From contig NZ_KB907862.1 of assembly GCF_000382245.1 (NCBI RefSeq), positions 186,001 to 250,000 on the forward strand: 64,000 bases of DNA, in the 5' to 3' direction. Positions within the stretch are counted from its first letter, which is position 1; each line of letters begins with the position of its first letter. Source of the stretch: Kushneria aurantia DSM 21353 (GTDB lineage Bacteria; Pseudomonadota; Gammaproteobacteria; Pseudomonadales; Halomonadaceae). Both the position numbers and the translations under genes were made by a program. Under the pieces are notes generated by a model. It was not told the origin of the DNA, ran no database searches, and was given only the letters and a program-made list of their open reading frames with translations. Positions 53,950 through 63,961 of this stretch are shown here, piece after piece.

Positions 53950-54840
53950 TCAGCTGTCGGCAGGTACGCGGGCGTGGCCCCGCTCTCCCTTCAACTGGTC
54001 GATCTTCAGCATGCGAGCAATCACCTTGTCGAGCTCGGACTGATCGAAAATCTTCTTCCAGTCCGGTCGCAGGATGGTTTCGCGTCCATATTCGATAGCC
54101 ACCATGCAGGCATCGGAGAAAGGATTGGTACTGCGGAAGGCCACTGCCAGAGCAATCTGTATATGGCCATATAGCATCGCCTCGGCTGCCTCGCGCGCGA
54201 CACCGGTACGCTCGACCGTCTCTTCCAGCGCCTCCTTCATGAAGGTGCCCAGCATGCAGGTGACTGTCTCGACGAGAGTTGGCTCTAAATAGGCCAGCTG
54301 GGTGACGGTCATCCAGTAGACGTTATCTACCGGGGCGTACATGCAACGAATAACGTCCGTCAGCGGCTTGCGCTGAGCGTCATCGCCGGCCTGCAGTGCC
54401 GCGGCGACCGACTGAGTGGCAGCACTGCCACCAAAGGAGTCGGCCCACTCGTCATTGCTGCGCCGCTGCAGAAAAATGGAGGGGTGGCAGGGGTGGGCGA
54501 CCGCATAGTGTAGATCGTCGCGCTGCTGCAAGAGCCCTGCGTAGGCAGCGGCTGGGTCGAGAGTCAAAAGCGTAGCACCGGCTGTCATGCTGGGCACTAG
54601 GGCTTCGGAGACGTTTCCCAGAACGGTATCCGGAACGGCCAGGATCACCAGCTCGCAGTGTTCGATAACCTCCTCGATGGCGCTGACCTCGCGACCTTCG
54701 GCGTGAATTCGCTGCTGTGCCTCTGGGGCATTTTCGCAGTAGTAGACGTGATAATCACTGCGCTGCAAATTGGCGGAAATGCGCATCCCCATCTTGCCGC
54801 CGGCGCCTACTAGCGCGATGTTGCGGTAACTTCTATCCAT
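53950..54840 (-). CDS. ApnO-like D-apionate oxidoisomerase (PGDH C-terminal-domain family)
   Basis: A 296-residue protein. The N-terminal Rossmann motif is VGAGGKMGMRI, with VILAVPDTVLG, followed by an all-helical domain with HPCHPSIF and APVDNVYWMTVTQLAYLEP. This layout matches the family with a phosphogluconate-dehydrogenase-like C-terminal domain, to which ApnO (D-apionate oxidoisomerase) belongs. It would oxidise a branched or linear sugar acid with NAD. Its start overlaps the TIM-barrel gene end by eight bases. The specific substrate is inference; kinase and decarboxylase partners of the known pathway are not all visible. Confidence 0.78.
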   Translation of the reverse strand: MDRSYRNIALVGAGGKMGMRISANLQRSDYHVYYCENAPEAQQRIHAEGREVSAIEEVIEHCELVILAVPDTVLGNVSEALVPSMTAGATLLTLDPAAAYAGLLQQRDDLHYAVAHPCHPSIFLQRRSNDEWADSFGGSAATQSVAAALQAGDDAQRKPLTDVIRCMYAPVDNVYWMTVTQLAYLEPTLVETVTCMLGTFMKEALEETVERTGVAREAAEAMLYGHIQIALAVAFRSTNPFSDACMVAIEYGRETILRPDWKKIFDQSELDKVIARMLKIDQLKGERGHARVPADS

Positions 54841-55633
54841 GTCGATTCCTCAAAAGGTTGATGCCGTGGCGCGTCCAGCGCGTTTCGGTGTCATGGGTGG
54901 TCACACTATCGTGCTGCCAGGGTAGCCAGTGTTCGATAATGCAGTTGATGCGGCGTGCCGCTGGCTGGAGGCGTGCCATCATGTCGTCAAACGGCAAGAG
55001 TCCCTCGCCCAGCGGTGCGCCTATCAGTTGAAAGCCGACCCAGGCCGGGGATCGGGTAAAGGCGAAATCCTTGATATGCAGATTGACCACTCGCTCGGCG
55101 CTGCGCTCGATCACCTGTTGTGGAATCTCCAGTGCGGCCACGCAGTTGGCCGGATCGAGGCATATGCCGAGATGGGGACTGTCGACGGTCTCGATCACGT
55201 TCATCAGTCTGTTGAGCGGTATCTGCTCATAGGTCTCGAGTGCCAGCACCACCCCCTGGTTCTCCAGTTGCGGCAGCAGCGCTTCGATGCGGCGGATCGC
55301 ATCGGCGTCATCGGGGTGGTCTTCGCCGCTATGGCACATACTTCTCAGCATGCTGACGCCCAGCCTTTCGGCGATCTGCAGATAGCGCTCGATATGCGCG
55401 AGATTCAGGCCGCGCGTACCTAGTTCGAGCGTGATGCCAAGCGCCTTGGCATGGCGTGAAAGCTCAGTCAGGCGGGCGTCGTCAAACGTTTCGACAGCGG
55501 CATAGTCGCAGATCTGCAAGACCGCTCCACCCAGTTCGGCAGTCTCCTCAAGCATATCCTCCAGCGTCATGGGCGTTTGCATGCGTGTAGAACCACGCCA
55601 GAAAAAGGCGTAAGTACTCAAACCGATAGCCAT
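54833..55633 (-). CDS. Sugar-phosphate isomerase/epimerase-like TIM-barrel enzyme
   Basis: A 266-residue xylose-isomerase-like TIM barrel. Metal ligands are suggested by ALETYEQIP (Glu), GICLDPAN (Asp), LHIKDF (His) and IIEHWLP (Glu). Beside an ApnO-like enzyme it may be a 3-oxo-isoapionate decarboxylase-like (OiaC) or isomerase step; this is inference. GGAGAG precedes the ATG at 55633; the longer frame to 55909 runs through the regulatory region. It is first in the leftward pair with the ApnO-like gene. Confidence 0.8.
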   Translation of the reverse strand: MAIGLSTYAFFWRGSTRMQTPMTLEDMLEETAELGGAVLQICDYAAVETFDDARLTELSRHAKALGITLELGTRGLNLAHIERYLQIAERLGVSMLRSMCHSGEDHPDDADAIRRIEALLPQLENQGVVLALETYEQIPLNRLMNVIETVDSPHLGICLDPANCVAALEIPQQVIERSAERVVNLHIKDFAFTRSPAWVGFQLIGAPLGEGLLPFDDMMARLQPAARRINCIIEHWLPWQHDSVTTHDTETRWTRHGINLLRNRHG

Positions 55634-55721
55634 GTGCTCTCCACTGTCATGGTGCCGAATATCGCAACTCCGGAGGCGTTTTCCGACAACCGGGGCGAGA
55701 TATCCCTGCTTTTCCAGATTG

Positions 55722-55740
55722 ATCATCATGTCATCATACC
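55722..55740. promoter_or_regulatory. Operator site A: ATCATCATGTCATCATACC
   Basis: It lies 89 bases upstream of the TIM-barrel gene and matches site B (56781-56799) at 17 of 19 positions. A further TGTATGAGGA, 18 bases on, resembles its half-site in inverse orientation. Likely bound by the GntR/FCD regulator encoded between the two sites. Confidence 0.7.
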
Positions 55741-55896
55741 AATAAAGCAATACAACCTCTGTATGAGGACCGCCTGAGCACTTTCGTGCACGTCGATATG
55801 CAGGACGCAGCAATGTATGCCGCCAAAAGCGCAAGGGGGAGGACGAAGTATCCGTTCGTGGCACAATGGTGGGATTGCCAATAGCGGGACAACAGT

Positions 55897-56616
55897 ATGG
55901 ATGCGACACCCAACGAACCCATTCGGCGCCGCAAACTGTCTGACGAGGTGCTGGATCGTCTACTTGATCAACTGCGCAGTGGCGCCCTGCAACCGGGCGA
56001 CCAATTGCCGCCGGAGCGCGAGTTGATGGCGCAGTTCGGTGTGGGCCGGCCTGCCGTACGGGAGGCTATGCAGAGTCTGGCGTCGATGGGGCTGATTACC
56101 ATCTCGCATGGAGAGCGGGCCCGCGTGAGTTCGCTCACCGTTAGTGCCATGATTGACCGTTTTGACGCCACGGCCCGTTTACTGCTCTCTGCCTCGACGG
56201 AAAATATCGACCACTTGGTACAGGCGCGACTTTTCTTCGAAACCGGCATGGTGCGCATGGCCGCGGCTAGGTCGACGCCGGAAGATATCGCCCATCTTGA
56301 GAATTTGATCAATGACATGGAGCGCCAGCAGACCGGGGCCGACTTCATCGCAAGCGACATGGCATTTCATTACGCCATTGCTGACATGACCGGCAATCCC
56401 ATCTTCGCCGCCGCCGCGAGGGGTATGCTGCACTGGCTCAAGGACTATCATGTGGCGATTGTCAGCTTTCAGGGCGCGGAAGATGTCACCCTTCGCGAGC
56501 ATCGCGAAATCACCCGCTATCTGTCATTGCACGACGTAGAGGGCGCTGCACGGGCCATGGGCAACCATCTGACCCGGGCCAGCGAGCTCTACCGACTTCG
56601 TCCGGCTCAGCGCTGA
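55897..56616 (+). CDS. GntR/FadR-family (FCD) transcriptional regulator
   Basis: A 239-residue regulator. The winged helix holds LPPERELMAQFGVGRPAVREAM (residues about 38-60), and the FCD effector domain has the metal-type residues spread through ARLFFETGMVRMAA, DMAFHYAIADMTGN and REHREITRYL. Such regulators sense sugar acids or other carboxylates. It sits between the TIM-barrel/ApnO pair and the TRAP genes, and two near-identical operators flank it, so it most likely controls both units. Confidence 0.9.
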   Translation: MDATPNEPIRRRKLSDEVLDRLLDQLRSGALQPGDQLPPERELMAQFGVGRPAVREAMQSLASMGLITISHGERARVSSLTVSAMIDRFDATARLLLSASTENIDHLVQARLFFETGMVRMAAARSTPEDIAHLENLINDMERQQTGADFIASDMAFHYAIADMTGNPIFAAAARGMLHWLKDYHVAIVSFQGAEDVTLREHREITRYLSLHDVEGAARAMGNHLTRASELYRLRPAQR

Positions 56617-56780
56617 CCGCCGGTACGCGCCCGCCCGTTTTTTTGCTCGCCTGAGAGGATCGTTCCATGGCTGCCGCCATTGCCGGACGGTCCCGATCGA
56701 TAGGGTGTTCGAGACAGACTCTCTCGATTTCTGTGTACGACCAGTGGCTATAAGACCCATGGGTAATATCGCGAAGGGTC

Positions 56781-56799
56781 ATCATCACCTCATCATACC
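56781..56799. promoter_or_regulatory. Operator site B: ATCATCACCTCATCATACC
   Basis: It lies 78 bases upstream of the TRAP binding-protein gene and is 17 of 19 identical to site A, same strand orientation. The shared core TCATCATACC is identical. Confidence 0.7.
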
Positions 56800-56876
56800 T
56801 CTTCGTGCTCGGTGCTTTGAAAAATGCGCACGAAATAAAGCGAACCCCGCTTTTATTCCTGTCTCTGGAGGAACCC

Positions 56877-57851
56877 ATGAAAAAGATCGCTCTATTGATC
56901 ACAGTGCTGACTGGCGCCACCCTGGCCGGCAACGTCCTCGCACAGCGCAATATGAATCTTGCCTTCACGCCGCCGTTGGACTCCCACTACGGTGACGCGG
57001 GGCGTGCCTTCGCCGACAGGATCGAATCGCTATCAGACGGGGAGATCCGGATCTCTATCAAGCCCTCCGGAGCGTTGGGGGGCGAGCGTGATGTGGTAGA
57101 GGGTATGCAGATCGGTACCGTGGAGCTTTCGATCTCTTCCACCGGACCGATCGGTAACTTTGTGCCGGAAGTCTATGCGCTGGATTTTCCGTTTCTGTTC
57201 AAAAGCTATGAAAGCGCCCACAAGGTGCTTGATGGCAACATCGGCCAGGATATTCTGGAGGCTTTCCAGCCGGCCGGTCTGATCGGCCTGGCTTGGGCGG
57301 AAAACGGATTTCGTCACGTCACCAACTCGGTGCGGCCGATTGAAGATCCCGAGGATTTCCAAGGGCTGAAGCTGCGCACCATGGAAAACGAAGTGCACAT
57401 CGCCGCGTTCAGAGCGTTGGGCGCCTCCCCTACGCCAATGAGTTGGACAGAGGTGCTGACTTCACTGCAGCAGGGCACGATCGATGGACAGGAAAATCCC
57501 ATACCGATTATCACCGCCAACAACATGTGGGAGATCCAGCAATACGCCACGCTCACCGGGCATGCCTACTCGCCGGCAGCGGTGGTGATGTCCGAGATTC
57601 ACTGGAACCGGCTCAATGAAGAAGAGCAGGCGTGGTTCCGTGAAGCCGCCCGGGCCGCCGCTGAGGCCTCCCGGCAGACCGTTGCCAATAACGAACAGGC
57701 GGGTATCGAAGAGATGAAGGCCAACGGTATGTCGGTGGTGGAAGAGGTCGATAAGCAGGCCTTCGAAGCGGCGGTTCAGCCTGTGTACGATCAGTACGCC
57801 GAGCGCTATGCCCCTGAACTAATCGAGCGCATTCGCGCCGCTCAGCAGTAA
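56877..57851 (+). CDS. dctP: TRAP transporter solute-binding protein DctP
   Basis: A 324-residue periplasmic receptor. A signal peptide (KKIALLITVLTGATLAGNVL, then A) is followed by MNLAFTPPLDSHYGDAG. The carboxylate-clamping arginine lies in GLKLRTMEN near residue 170, and the partner segment is IDGQENPIP. It captures an organic acid. GGAGGA before the ATG at 56877 fixes the start. It opens the dctPQM operon. Confidence 0.94.
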   Translation: MKKIALLITVLTGATLAGNVLAQRNMNLAFTPPLDSHYGDAGRAFADRIESLSDGEIRISIKPSGALGGERDVVEGMQIGTVELSISSTGPIGNFVPEVYALDFPFLFKSYESAHKVLDGNIGQDILEAFQPAGLIGLAWAENGFRHVTNSVRPIEDPEDFQGLKLRTMENEVHIAAFRALGASPTPMSWTEVLTSLQQGTIDGQENPIPIITANNMWEIQQYATLTGHAYSPAAVVMSEIHWNRLNEEEQAWFREAARAAAEASRQTVANNEQAGIEEMKANGMSVVEEVDKQAFEAAVQPVYDQYAERYAPELIERIRAAQQ

Positions 57852-57916
57852 ACATGCCGATCAATGCCATGGGCCCCGGCGCTTGGCGAGGCCTCGGTCA
57901 GCGGAGAGTTCGCATC

Positions 57917-58408
57917 ATGTCTTTTCTTGAGCGCGTAGGGGAAGCCGCCGTACGGCTGGCCCACAATCTAGCGGCGGCACTGCTGGCAATAGCAACGGCG
58001 CTGGTGTTTTTTCAGGTGGTGACGCGTTTTGTGTTGGGTGATGCTGCCGTCTGGTCGGAGGTCACGGCGCGCGGCATTATTATCTGGTCCACCTTTCTGG
58101 TCGCAGGGGCCGGCTTTCGACAGGGAGCGATGATCCCCATCGATTTTCTGCGTGAAAAGTTGCCGGCGCAGGGGCAGATAATGGTCCTGCGGCTGGTCAC
58201 CCTGCTGATTTTGATTTTTCTGTTGGTGCTGGTCTGGCAGGGCTGGGCCATGACGGAAAGGGTCGCCTCCCAGCGTATCGCCATGCTGGGGTTCTCCATG
58301 AGCTACTTCTACGCGGCGCTGCCGGCAGGAGCGCTGACGGCGATCCCCGGCGTCCTGCTGCGTCAGTTGCAGGCGGAGCGTGAAGACGCCCGAGGAAATT
58401 CTGAATGA
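57917..58408 (+). CDS. dctQ: TRAP transporter small membrane subunit DctQ
   Basis: A 163-residue, four-helix membrane protein. FFQVVTRFVLGDAAVWSEV is the conserved DctQ region. It anchors the DctM permease. ATG at 57917 (with GGAGAG upstream) is preferred; an in-frame ATG at 57854 would add 21 residues. Its end overlaps dctM by four bases. Confidence 0.9.
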   Translation: MSFLERVGEAAVRLAHNLAAALLAIATALVFFQVVTRFVLGDAAVWSEVTARGIIIWSTFLVAGAGFRQGAMIPIDFLREKLPAQGQIMVLRLVTLLILIFLLVLVWQGWAMTERVASQRIAMLGFSMSYFYAALPAGALTAIPGVLLRQLQAEREDARGNSE

Positions 58409-59682
58409 ACGTGCTGCTGTCGCTTTCTCTGCTTGTCCTGTTCGCCATCTCCGTACCGGTTGCGGTATCGATCGCGCTGGCTGCAGTCCTGTCGATCACC
58501 TTCGCCTCACCGCTGCCCCTGATGGTGGTGCCACAGAAGATGTTCACCGGGCTGGACAGCTTCCCGCTGATGGCCGTGCCTTTTTTCATCTTGGCGGGCG
58601 TTATCATGACCCATGGCGGCATTTCACATCGTCTGGTCGAGTTTGCGCGTGCCTTGGCCGGGGGGATACAGGGGGGGTTGGCCTGCTCCTGTGTACTGAC
58701 CTGTATGGTATTTGCCGCGATATCCGGCTCCTCGGTGGCCACAACCTTTGCGGTCGGTAGCATTTTGATTCCTGCCATGGCGCGATACGGTTATCCGAAC
58801 ACATTAGCCGCATCGATTCAGGCCTCGGCAGCTGGACTGGGGGTCATCATTCCGCCATCGGTACCGCTTATTCTGTACGCCGTATCTACCGAAACCTCGA
58901 TCACCCAGCTTTTCATGGCCGGATTGGGGCCGGGTCTGCTGGTTGTGTTAAGCCTGCTGCTCATGGTGCAGGTCTGGTGTCGCCTCAAGGGGCATGGTCT
59001 TCGCGATGGCGAAGGTCGCAGGCCACTCTGGCAGAGCACTCGCGACGCATTCTGGGCGCTTCTGATGCCGATCATTATCATCGGCGGCATATATGGTGGG
59101 ATTTTTACACCGACCGAGGCCGCTGCCGTATCGGTCGTCTATGCGCTGACTCTTGGCCTTTTTGTCTACCGTCGGATCCGTCTCCGGGACCTGCCCGAAC
59201 TCTTTCGCGAAGCGGCGGTGGCTTCCGGTGTAGTCATGCTGATCATTTCGGCTGCCTCTCTTTTCAGCTTTCTGATCAGCCTTTCCGATCTGCCTGCCGC
59301 TATCGGCAACTGGGCCGAGATATATCTGGGTTCGGCACTAACCTTTCTGCTGGGTGTAAATATTCTGCTGCTTTTCGTCGGAATGTTTGTCGAGACCGCC
59401 GCCGCCATTCTAGTGCTGGCACCCATATTGACACCGGTGGCTGTCGGATTCGGTATTAACCCTGTGCATTTCGGTGTCATCATGGTGGTTAATCTTGCAC
59501 TGGGCATGTTCACCCCGCCGCTGGGGGTCAACATGTTTGCCGCCGCCTCAGTAGCCGGCATTCCGGTTCAGCGTCTCTTCTTGCCTCTTATGTTGCCTAT
59601 CGCTTGCATGTTGACAGCGTTGTTGCTGATCACCTATGTTCCCATGCTGTCGCTGGGGCTGAATCAGCTTCTCGGCACCTGA
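58405..59682 (+). CDS. dctM: TRAP transporter large permease DctM
   Basis: A 425-residue permease with 12 or more helices. DctM hallmarks are GLDSFPLMAVPFFILAG near residue 50, ISGSSVATTFAVGSI and the C-terminal GLGMFTPPLGVN-like segment (ALGMFTPPLGVNMF). It imports the substrate delivered by DctP using a sodium or proton gradient. Translationally coupled to dctQ (ATGA). Confidence 0.95.
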   Translation: MNVLLSLSLLVLFAISVPVAVSIALAAVLSITFASPLPLMVVPQKMFTGLDSFPLMAVPFFILAGVIMTHGGISHRLVEFARALAGGIQGGLACSCVLTCMVFAAISGSSVATTFAVGSILIPAMARYGYPNTLAASIQASAAGLGVIIPPSVPLILYAVSTETSITQLFMAGLGPGLLVVLSLLLMVQVWCRLKGHGLRDGEGRRPLWQSTRDAFWALLMPIIIIGGIYGGIFTPTEAAAVSVVYALTLGLFVYRRIRLRDLPELFREAAVASGVVMLIISAASLFSFLISLSDLPAAIGNWAEIYLGSALTFLLGVNILLLFVGMFVETAAAILVLAPILTPVAVGFGINPVHFGVIMVVNLALGMFTPPLGVNMFAAASVAGIPVQRLFLPLMLPIACMLTALLLITYVPMLSLGLNQLLGT

Positions 59683-59852
59683 CTCTCACGCGGTTCCATG
59701 CCTCTTGCCGAGCTTGCATTCGCCCGGACAGCGCGGGTTCGGGGCAAGACGGCGGGGCGTTACGGGCAGATGTAGTACTCTGCGTTATCCGATTTTCTCT
59801 ATACTGAAAGCTTGCGAACCTCTTCGATCTTCGGCTGCCCTCACCTGACGCA

Positions 59853-60695
59853 ATGACCACCTACCTGCGCGATGCCATGGTGCAGCGTCTCGGCGAGACG
59901 CGCAGCCACGAAAACCCGGGCCCCTTTCCCCGTGACGGTCTGGTCAGGAACATCCACGGCGATTTCACACCGATGATGTGCGGTGGCATCAGTGCGCTCC
60001 TCTTGCAGATGCTGCATCCACTGGCGCTGGCGGGCATATGGGACCACTCCGGTTTTCGCCGCGATATGATCGGCCGCCTGCGCCGCACCAGTGATTTTAT
60101 CGCCACCACCAGCTTTGGCACCTTCGAGCAGGCCGAGCAGGCGATCGATCGGGTGCGTCGGGTGCATGCGCAGGTGCGCGGTCACGCCGCCGATGGTCGC
60201 CCCTATGCCGCCGCCGACCCCGATCTGCTGGTGTGGGTTCACGTCGCCGAGATGAGCCGCTTCATGGCGGGCCAGCTGCGCTACCGCAACTCCGGCCTGA
60301 GCCGCGCCGAACAGGACCGCTACTTCTTCGAGACCGCCTGCATTGCCGAGGCACTCGGTGCACGCAACGTGCCCGACAGCCGCGCGGCGGTGGATGACTA
60401 CCTGCACCACATGCGCGGCGAGCTGGTGTGTGACGAGCGCACGCGTGACGTGGTGCGGGTGCTGCTCGAGGCGCCGCCGCGCAATCTGCTGCTGCGCCCT
60501 GCCGGGGCGCTCTACATGCGCGCCGGTATCGATCTGTTGCCCGATTGGGCGGCGCAGATGCTCGATTTGCGCATGTCGAACCTTCAGCGCCAGGCGGTGC
60601 GTGCCGGTATCAAGGGCGCCATGCCGCTGGTCAGCCGTGCAGTGCGCAGCGGCGCCTATCGTCGTGCACTGGAGCGGCTGCAGGCCAAACGCTGA
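59853..60695 (+). CDS. MpaB-family oxygenase (DUF2236)
   Basis: A 280-residue protein of the DUF2236/MpaB family. It shows the conserved SALLLQMLHPLALAGIWDHS region with a likely heme-ligand His, then FGTFEQAEQAIDRVRRVHA and LLVWVHVAEMSRF. Members include the rubber oxygenase Lcp and MpaB fatty-acyl cleaving enzyme; the substrate here is unknown. A TATACT-like -10 lies some 50 bases upstream. It stands alone. Confidence 0.87.
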   Translation: MTTYLRDAMVQRLGETRSHENPGPFPRDGLVRNIHGDFTPMMCGGISALLLQMLHPLALAGIWDHSGFRRDMIGRLRRTSDFIATTSFGTFEQAEQAIDRVRRVHAQVRGHAADGRPYAAADPDLLVWVHVAEMSRFMAGQLRYRNSGLSRAEQDRYFFETACIAEALGARNVPDSRAAVDDYLHHMRGELVCDERTRDVVRVLLEAPPRNLLLRPAGALYMRAGIDLLPDWAAQMLDLRMSNLQRQAVRAGIKGAMPLVSRAVRSGAYRRALERLQAKR

Positions 60696-60716
60696 CGCCG
60701 TATGCCACCGCCCGCG

Positions 60717-61619
60717 TCATGATGTTGCCAGTTCCTCCCTGAGCCACTGCGCCAGCTGCTCGCCGCCGCGCTCGGCGCTCTCCCGGGGCATCTGCAAGCA
60801 GAGCCTTGCGCCGGTATCGACAAATCCCCAGGGAGCGATCAGCCGACCGCTGGCCAGTTCGCCGGCGATCACCAGTCGCGGTGCGATCGCCATGCCCAGT
60901 CCGGCCAGCGCCGCTTCCAGCAGGTAGTAGAGGTGCTCGAAACTCTGACCCTCACGGCGTGCCCGGGCCAGCTGCTCGTCGTCGAGCCCCATCGCCGCGG
61001 CCCACTGCGGCCAGGCCTGGGGGCGCGAGGTGGTATCCAGCAGGGTAGCGTCGAACAGCGCTGCGGGCGGGCGACCTTCCAGCGGCGCGGTGATCGTGGG
61101 GGTGGCGACGGCTCCGATGGTCTCCTCGGCCAGCTCGATTACCCGCATGCCGGCCGGCCAGGGCGGCGAAATAAAGGCGAGCGAAGCGCTGACGTCGTCG
61201 CGTCCGGGGTCGAGCCCGCCCTCGCTGGCGAAAACGTTGAGGCGCAGCTCGGGTAGCGCCCGCTGCAGCCGGTCGAGGCGCGGGATCAGCCAGCGCGCCA
61301 GCAGGCTGCCGGGGCAGGCGAGGGTGAAGGGCGCGCCCTCGATCTCGGCGGCCAGCCCGTGGCAGCTCTCGCTCAGCGCGGTGAAGGCGTCGCCCACTCC
61401 GGCGTGCAGCCGGCGGCCGTGACGAGTGAGCACCAGGCCGCGCCCGGCGCGGTCAAAAAGCGTGGTGGCGAAGTGTGCCTCCAGCGCACGAATCTGGCGG
61501 CTCACCGCGCCATGGGTGACGCTCAGTTCCTCGGCGGCGGCAGTGACGCTGCCCAGCCGTGCGGTAGCCTCGAAGGCGCGCAGGGCGTTAAGAGGCGGCA
61601 GTGAACGGGGCGTGCTCAT
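60717..61619 (-). CDS. trpI: TrpI-type LysR activator of trpBA
   Basis: A 300-residue LysR protein. It resembles Pseudomonas TrpI along its length, for example [50 protein letters not shown] and [14 protein letters not shown]. TrpI binds indoleglycerol phosphate and activates trpBA. The ATG at 61619 has GAGGA upstream. It is directly divergent from trpB over 104 bp, the exact arrangement seen in pseudomonads. Confidence 0.93.
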   Translation of the reverse strand: MSTPRSLPPLNALRAFEATARLGSVTAAAEELSVTHGAVSRQIRALEAHFATTLFDRAGRGLVLTRHGRRLHAGVGDAFTALSESCHGLAAEIEGAPFTLACPGSLLARWLIPRLDRLQRALPELRLNVFASEGGLDPGRDDVSASLAFISPPWPAGMRVIELAEETIGAVATPTITAPLEGRPPAALFDATLLDTTSRPQAWPQWAAAMGLDDEQLARARREGQSFEHLYYLLEAALAGLGMAIAPRLVIAGELASGRLIAPWGFVDTGARLCLQMPRESAERGGEQLAQWLREELATS

Positions 61620-61723
61620 GTGAGTTTTCCTCAATCTTTTGCGCGATTTTATCGATTTTTTTGCGCCCCGGGGAGTGCCAGGATGGCGGCATCATTCGGA
61701 ACCTGTTGTACAGGAGAGTCCCC
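61620..61723. promoter_or_regulatory. trpI / trpBA divergent promoter region
   Basis: A 104-base region rich in T-runs near trpI. It should hold the TrpI activator sites and both promoters by analogy with Pseudomonas; no exact site could be assigned by eye. CAGGAGAG precedes trpB. Confidence 0.55.
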
Positions 61724-63061
61724 ATGTCCTCGACACTTGCCGAGCAGTTCACCAAAGGGCGTTTCACCGCCGGTCCCGACGCCGACGGTTTCTACGGCGA
61801 TTTTGGCGGCCGCTTCGTCGCCGAAACCCTGATGCCGCTGATTCTCGAACTCGAGCAGGCGTGGGAGTGGTCGCGCACCGATGAGAACTTCCGCCGCGAG
61901 CTGGCCGAGTATCAGCGCGACTTCATCGGCCGTGCCACGCCGCTCTACTACGCCGAGCGGCTCACCGAAGCGTTCGGCGGTGCGAAGATCTACTTCAAGC
62001 GCGAGGATTTGAACCACACCGGCGCGCACAAGATCAACAACTGCATCGGCCAGATTCTGCTGGCGCGCAAGATGGGCAAGAAGCGCATCATCGCCGAGAC
62101 CGGCGCCGGCATGCACGGCGTGGCCACCGCCACCGTGGCGGCGCGCTTCGGCATGGATTGCGTGATCTACATGGGCGCCACCGATATCGAGCGCCAGCAG
62201 CCCAACGTTTTTCGCATGAAGCTGTTGGGCGCCGAGGTGATTCCGGTCGAGTCCGGTACCGGCACCCTCAAGGACGCCATGAACGAGGCGCTGCGCGACT
62301 GGGTGACCAACGTCGACTCCACTTTCTACCTGATCGGCACGGTGGCCGGCCCGCACCCCTATCCGGCGCTGGTGCGCGACTTCCAGTCGGTGATCGGCCG
62401 CGAAACCCGCGCCCAGATGCTGGAGCGCGAAGGGCGCCTGCCGGACACCCTGATGGCCTGTATCGGCGGCGGCTCCAACGCCATGGGGCTCTTTCATCCC
62501 ATGCTGGACGACGAATCGGTACAGATGATCGGCGTCGAGGCCGCCGGGCACGGCATCGAAACCGGCGAGCATGCCGCCAGCCTCAACGGCGGCCAGCCGG
62601 GAGTGCTGCACGGCAACCGCACCTTCCTGCTGCAGAGCGATGACGGCCAGATCATCGATGCTCATTCGGTGTCGGCGGGGCTCGACTACCCCGGTATCGG
62701 TCCCGAGCACGCCTGGCTACACGTCCAGAAGCGGGTCAATTACGTCGCCGTCACCGACCGCGAGGCGATCGAGGCGTTCAAGCTGTGCTGCGAGCTGGAG
62801 GGCATTATCCCGGCGCTGGAGTCGGCCCACTCGCTGGCGCACCTTGCGAAAATCGCCGGCGACCTGCCGCACGATCATATCGTGGTGCTTAACATGAGCG
62901 GGCGCGGTGACAAGGACATGGCCAGCGTTGCCAACTGGCTCGAGGAGCACGGTGATACCGACAAGCTGCCCGATACCACCGTGGCGGCGGCCGAGCCGGG
63001 CAGCGTGGATGACATGCAGCCGCCGCACGACGTCGCAAAAAAGACCGGGGAGAGCGAATAA
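61724..63061 (+). CDS. trpB: Tryptophan synthase beta subunit
   Basis: A 445-residue PLP enzyme that joins indole and serine. The PLP lysine is Lys103 in [23 protein letters not shown] and [10 protein letters not shown] are the phosphate and cofactor loops. It is longer than the usual 400 residues by an acidic C-terminal tail of about 40 residues. Its stop overlaps trpA by one base (TAATG). Confidence 0.97.
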   Translation: MSSTLAEQFTKGRFTAGPDADGFYGDFGGRFVAETLMPLILELEQAWEWSRTDENFRRELAEYQRDFIGRATPLYYAERLTEAFGGAKIYFKREDLNHTGAHKINNCIGQILLARKMGKKRIIAETGAGMHGVATATVAARFGMDCVIYMGATDIERQQPNVFRMKLLGAEVIPVESGTGTLKDAMNEALRDWVTNVDSTFYLIGTVAGPHPYPALVRDFQSVIGRETRAQMLEREGRLPDTLMACIGGGSNAMGLFHPMLDDESVQMIGVEAAGHGIETGEHAASLNGGQPGVLHGNRTFLLQSDDGQIIDAHSVSAGLDYPGIGPEHAWLHVQKRVNYVAVTDREAIEAFKLCCELEGIIPALESAHSLAHLAKIAGDLPHDHIVVLNMSGRGDKDMASVANWLEEHGDTDKLPDTTVAAAEPGSVDDMQPPHDVAKKTGESE

Positions 63062-63873
63062 TGGCGACACGTATCAGCCGCCGCTTCGAAGCGCTCAAAG
63101 AGGAAAACCGCGCGGCGCTGGTGACCTTCACCATCGCCGGCGATCCGAACTATGAGGCCTCGCTGGCCACCCTCAGGGGGTTGCCCGAGGCGGGGGCCGA
63201 CATCATCGAGCTGGGCATGCCCTTCACCGACCCGATGGCCGACGGCCCTGCTATCCAGAAGGCCGGCCAGCGCGCCCTGCGCGCCGGTCAGAACCAGCGC
63301 AAAACGCTGCAGATGGTGCGCGAGTTTCGCCAGCACGATCAGGACACGCCGATCGTACTGATGGGCTACTACAACCCCATCTACCGCTACGGCGTCGAGG
63401 CCTTTTTAAAGGACGCCTCGGAGGCCGGTATCGACGGCCTGATCGTGGTCGACCTGCCCCCCGAGCACGACCGCGAGCTGTGTTCGCCGGCGATGGCCGC
63501 GGGGCTCGACTTTGTTCGCCTGGCGACGCCCACCACCGATGAGCGACGCCTGCCGCGGGTGCTGGAGAACAGCTCCGGCTTTATCTACTACGTCTCGGTG
63601 GCCGGCGTGACCGGTGGCCGGGCGCCCACTCCGGATGAGGTCGAACACGCCATCGGCCGCATTCGCGAGAAAAGCCGGTTGCCGGTGGCGGTGGGCTTTG
63701 GTATTCGCAGTGCCGACCAGGCCGCCGCCATTGGCCGCTTCGCCGATGCGGTGGTGGTGGGCTCGGCGCTGGTCGACTGTATCGACAAAGCCGACAGCAG
63801 TGACGCCGGTACCCGCGCGGTTCATGAGCTGACCCGCGAACTGGCCGGCGGCGTGCGTAGCGCGCGAGGCTGA
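63061..63873 (+). CDS. trpA: Tryptophan synthase alpha subunit
   Basis: A 270-residue TIM barrel that cleaves indoleglycerol phosphate and channels indole to TrpB. The catalytic residues are Glu50 in IIELGMPF and Asp61 in [10 protein letters not shown], matching E. coli Glu49 and Asp60. The phosphate loop includes [12 protein letters not shown]. Translationally coupled to trpB. Confidence 0.97.
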   Translation: MATRISRRFEALKEENRAALVTFTIAGDPNYEASLATLRGLPEAGADIIELGMPFTDPMADGPAIQKAGQRALRAGQNQRKTLQMVREFRQHDQDTPIVLMGYYNPIYRYGVEAFLKDASEAGIDGLIVVDLPPEHDRELCSPAMAAGLDFVRLATPTTDERRLPRVLENSSGFIYYVSVAGVTGGRAPTPDEVEHAIGRIREKSRLPVAVGFGIRSADQAAAIGRFADAVVVGSALVDCIDKADSSDAGTRAVHELTRELAGGVRSARG

Positions 63874-63933
63874 GCGCCACCGGACACCCGTGACACCGGG
63901 CGCCGGCGGCATCAAAAGCGGCGTACCCAACAG

Positions 63934-63961
63934 CACCGGCTGCCCCCTGGGGCAGCCGGTG
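63934..63961 (+). terminator. Rho-independent terminator of trpBA
   Basis: CACCGGCTGCCCC and GGGGCAGCCGGTG form a 12-13 bp stem with a tiny loop, followed by ATTTTTA. It lies 60 bases after the trpA stop. Confidence 0.92.

Noticed and set aside
53760-54098. A 112-codon plus-strand frame after recG
   Set aside because: No recognisable family, overlaps the ApnO-like gene end, and lacks a good ribosome site; the 232-base gap is left unassigned.
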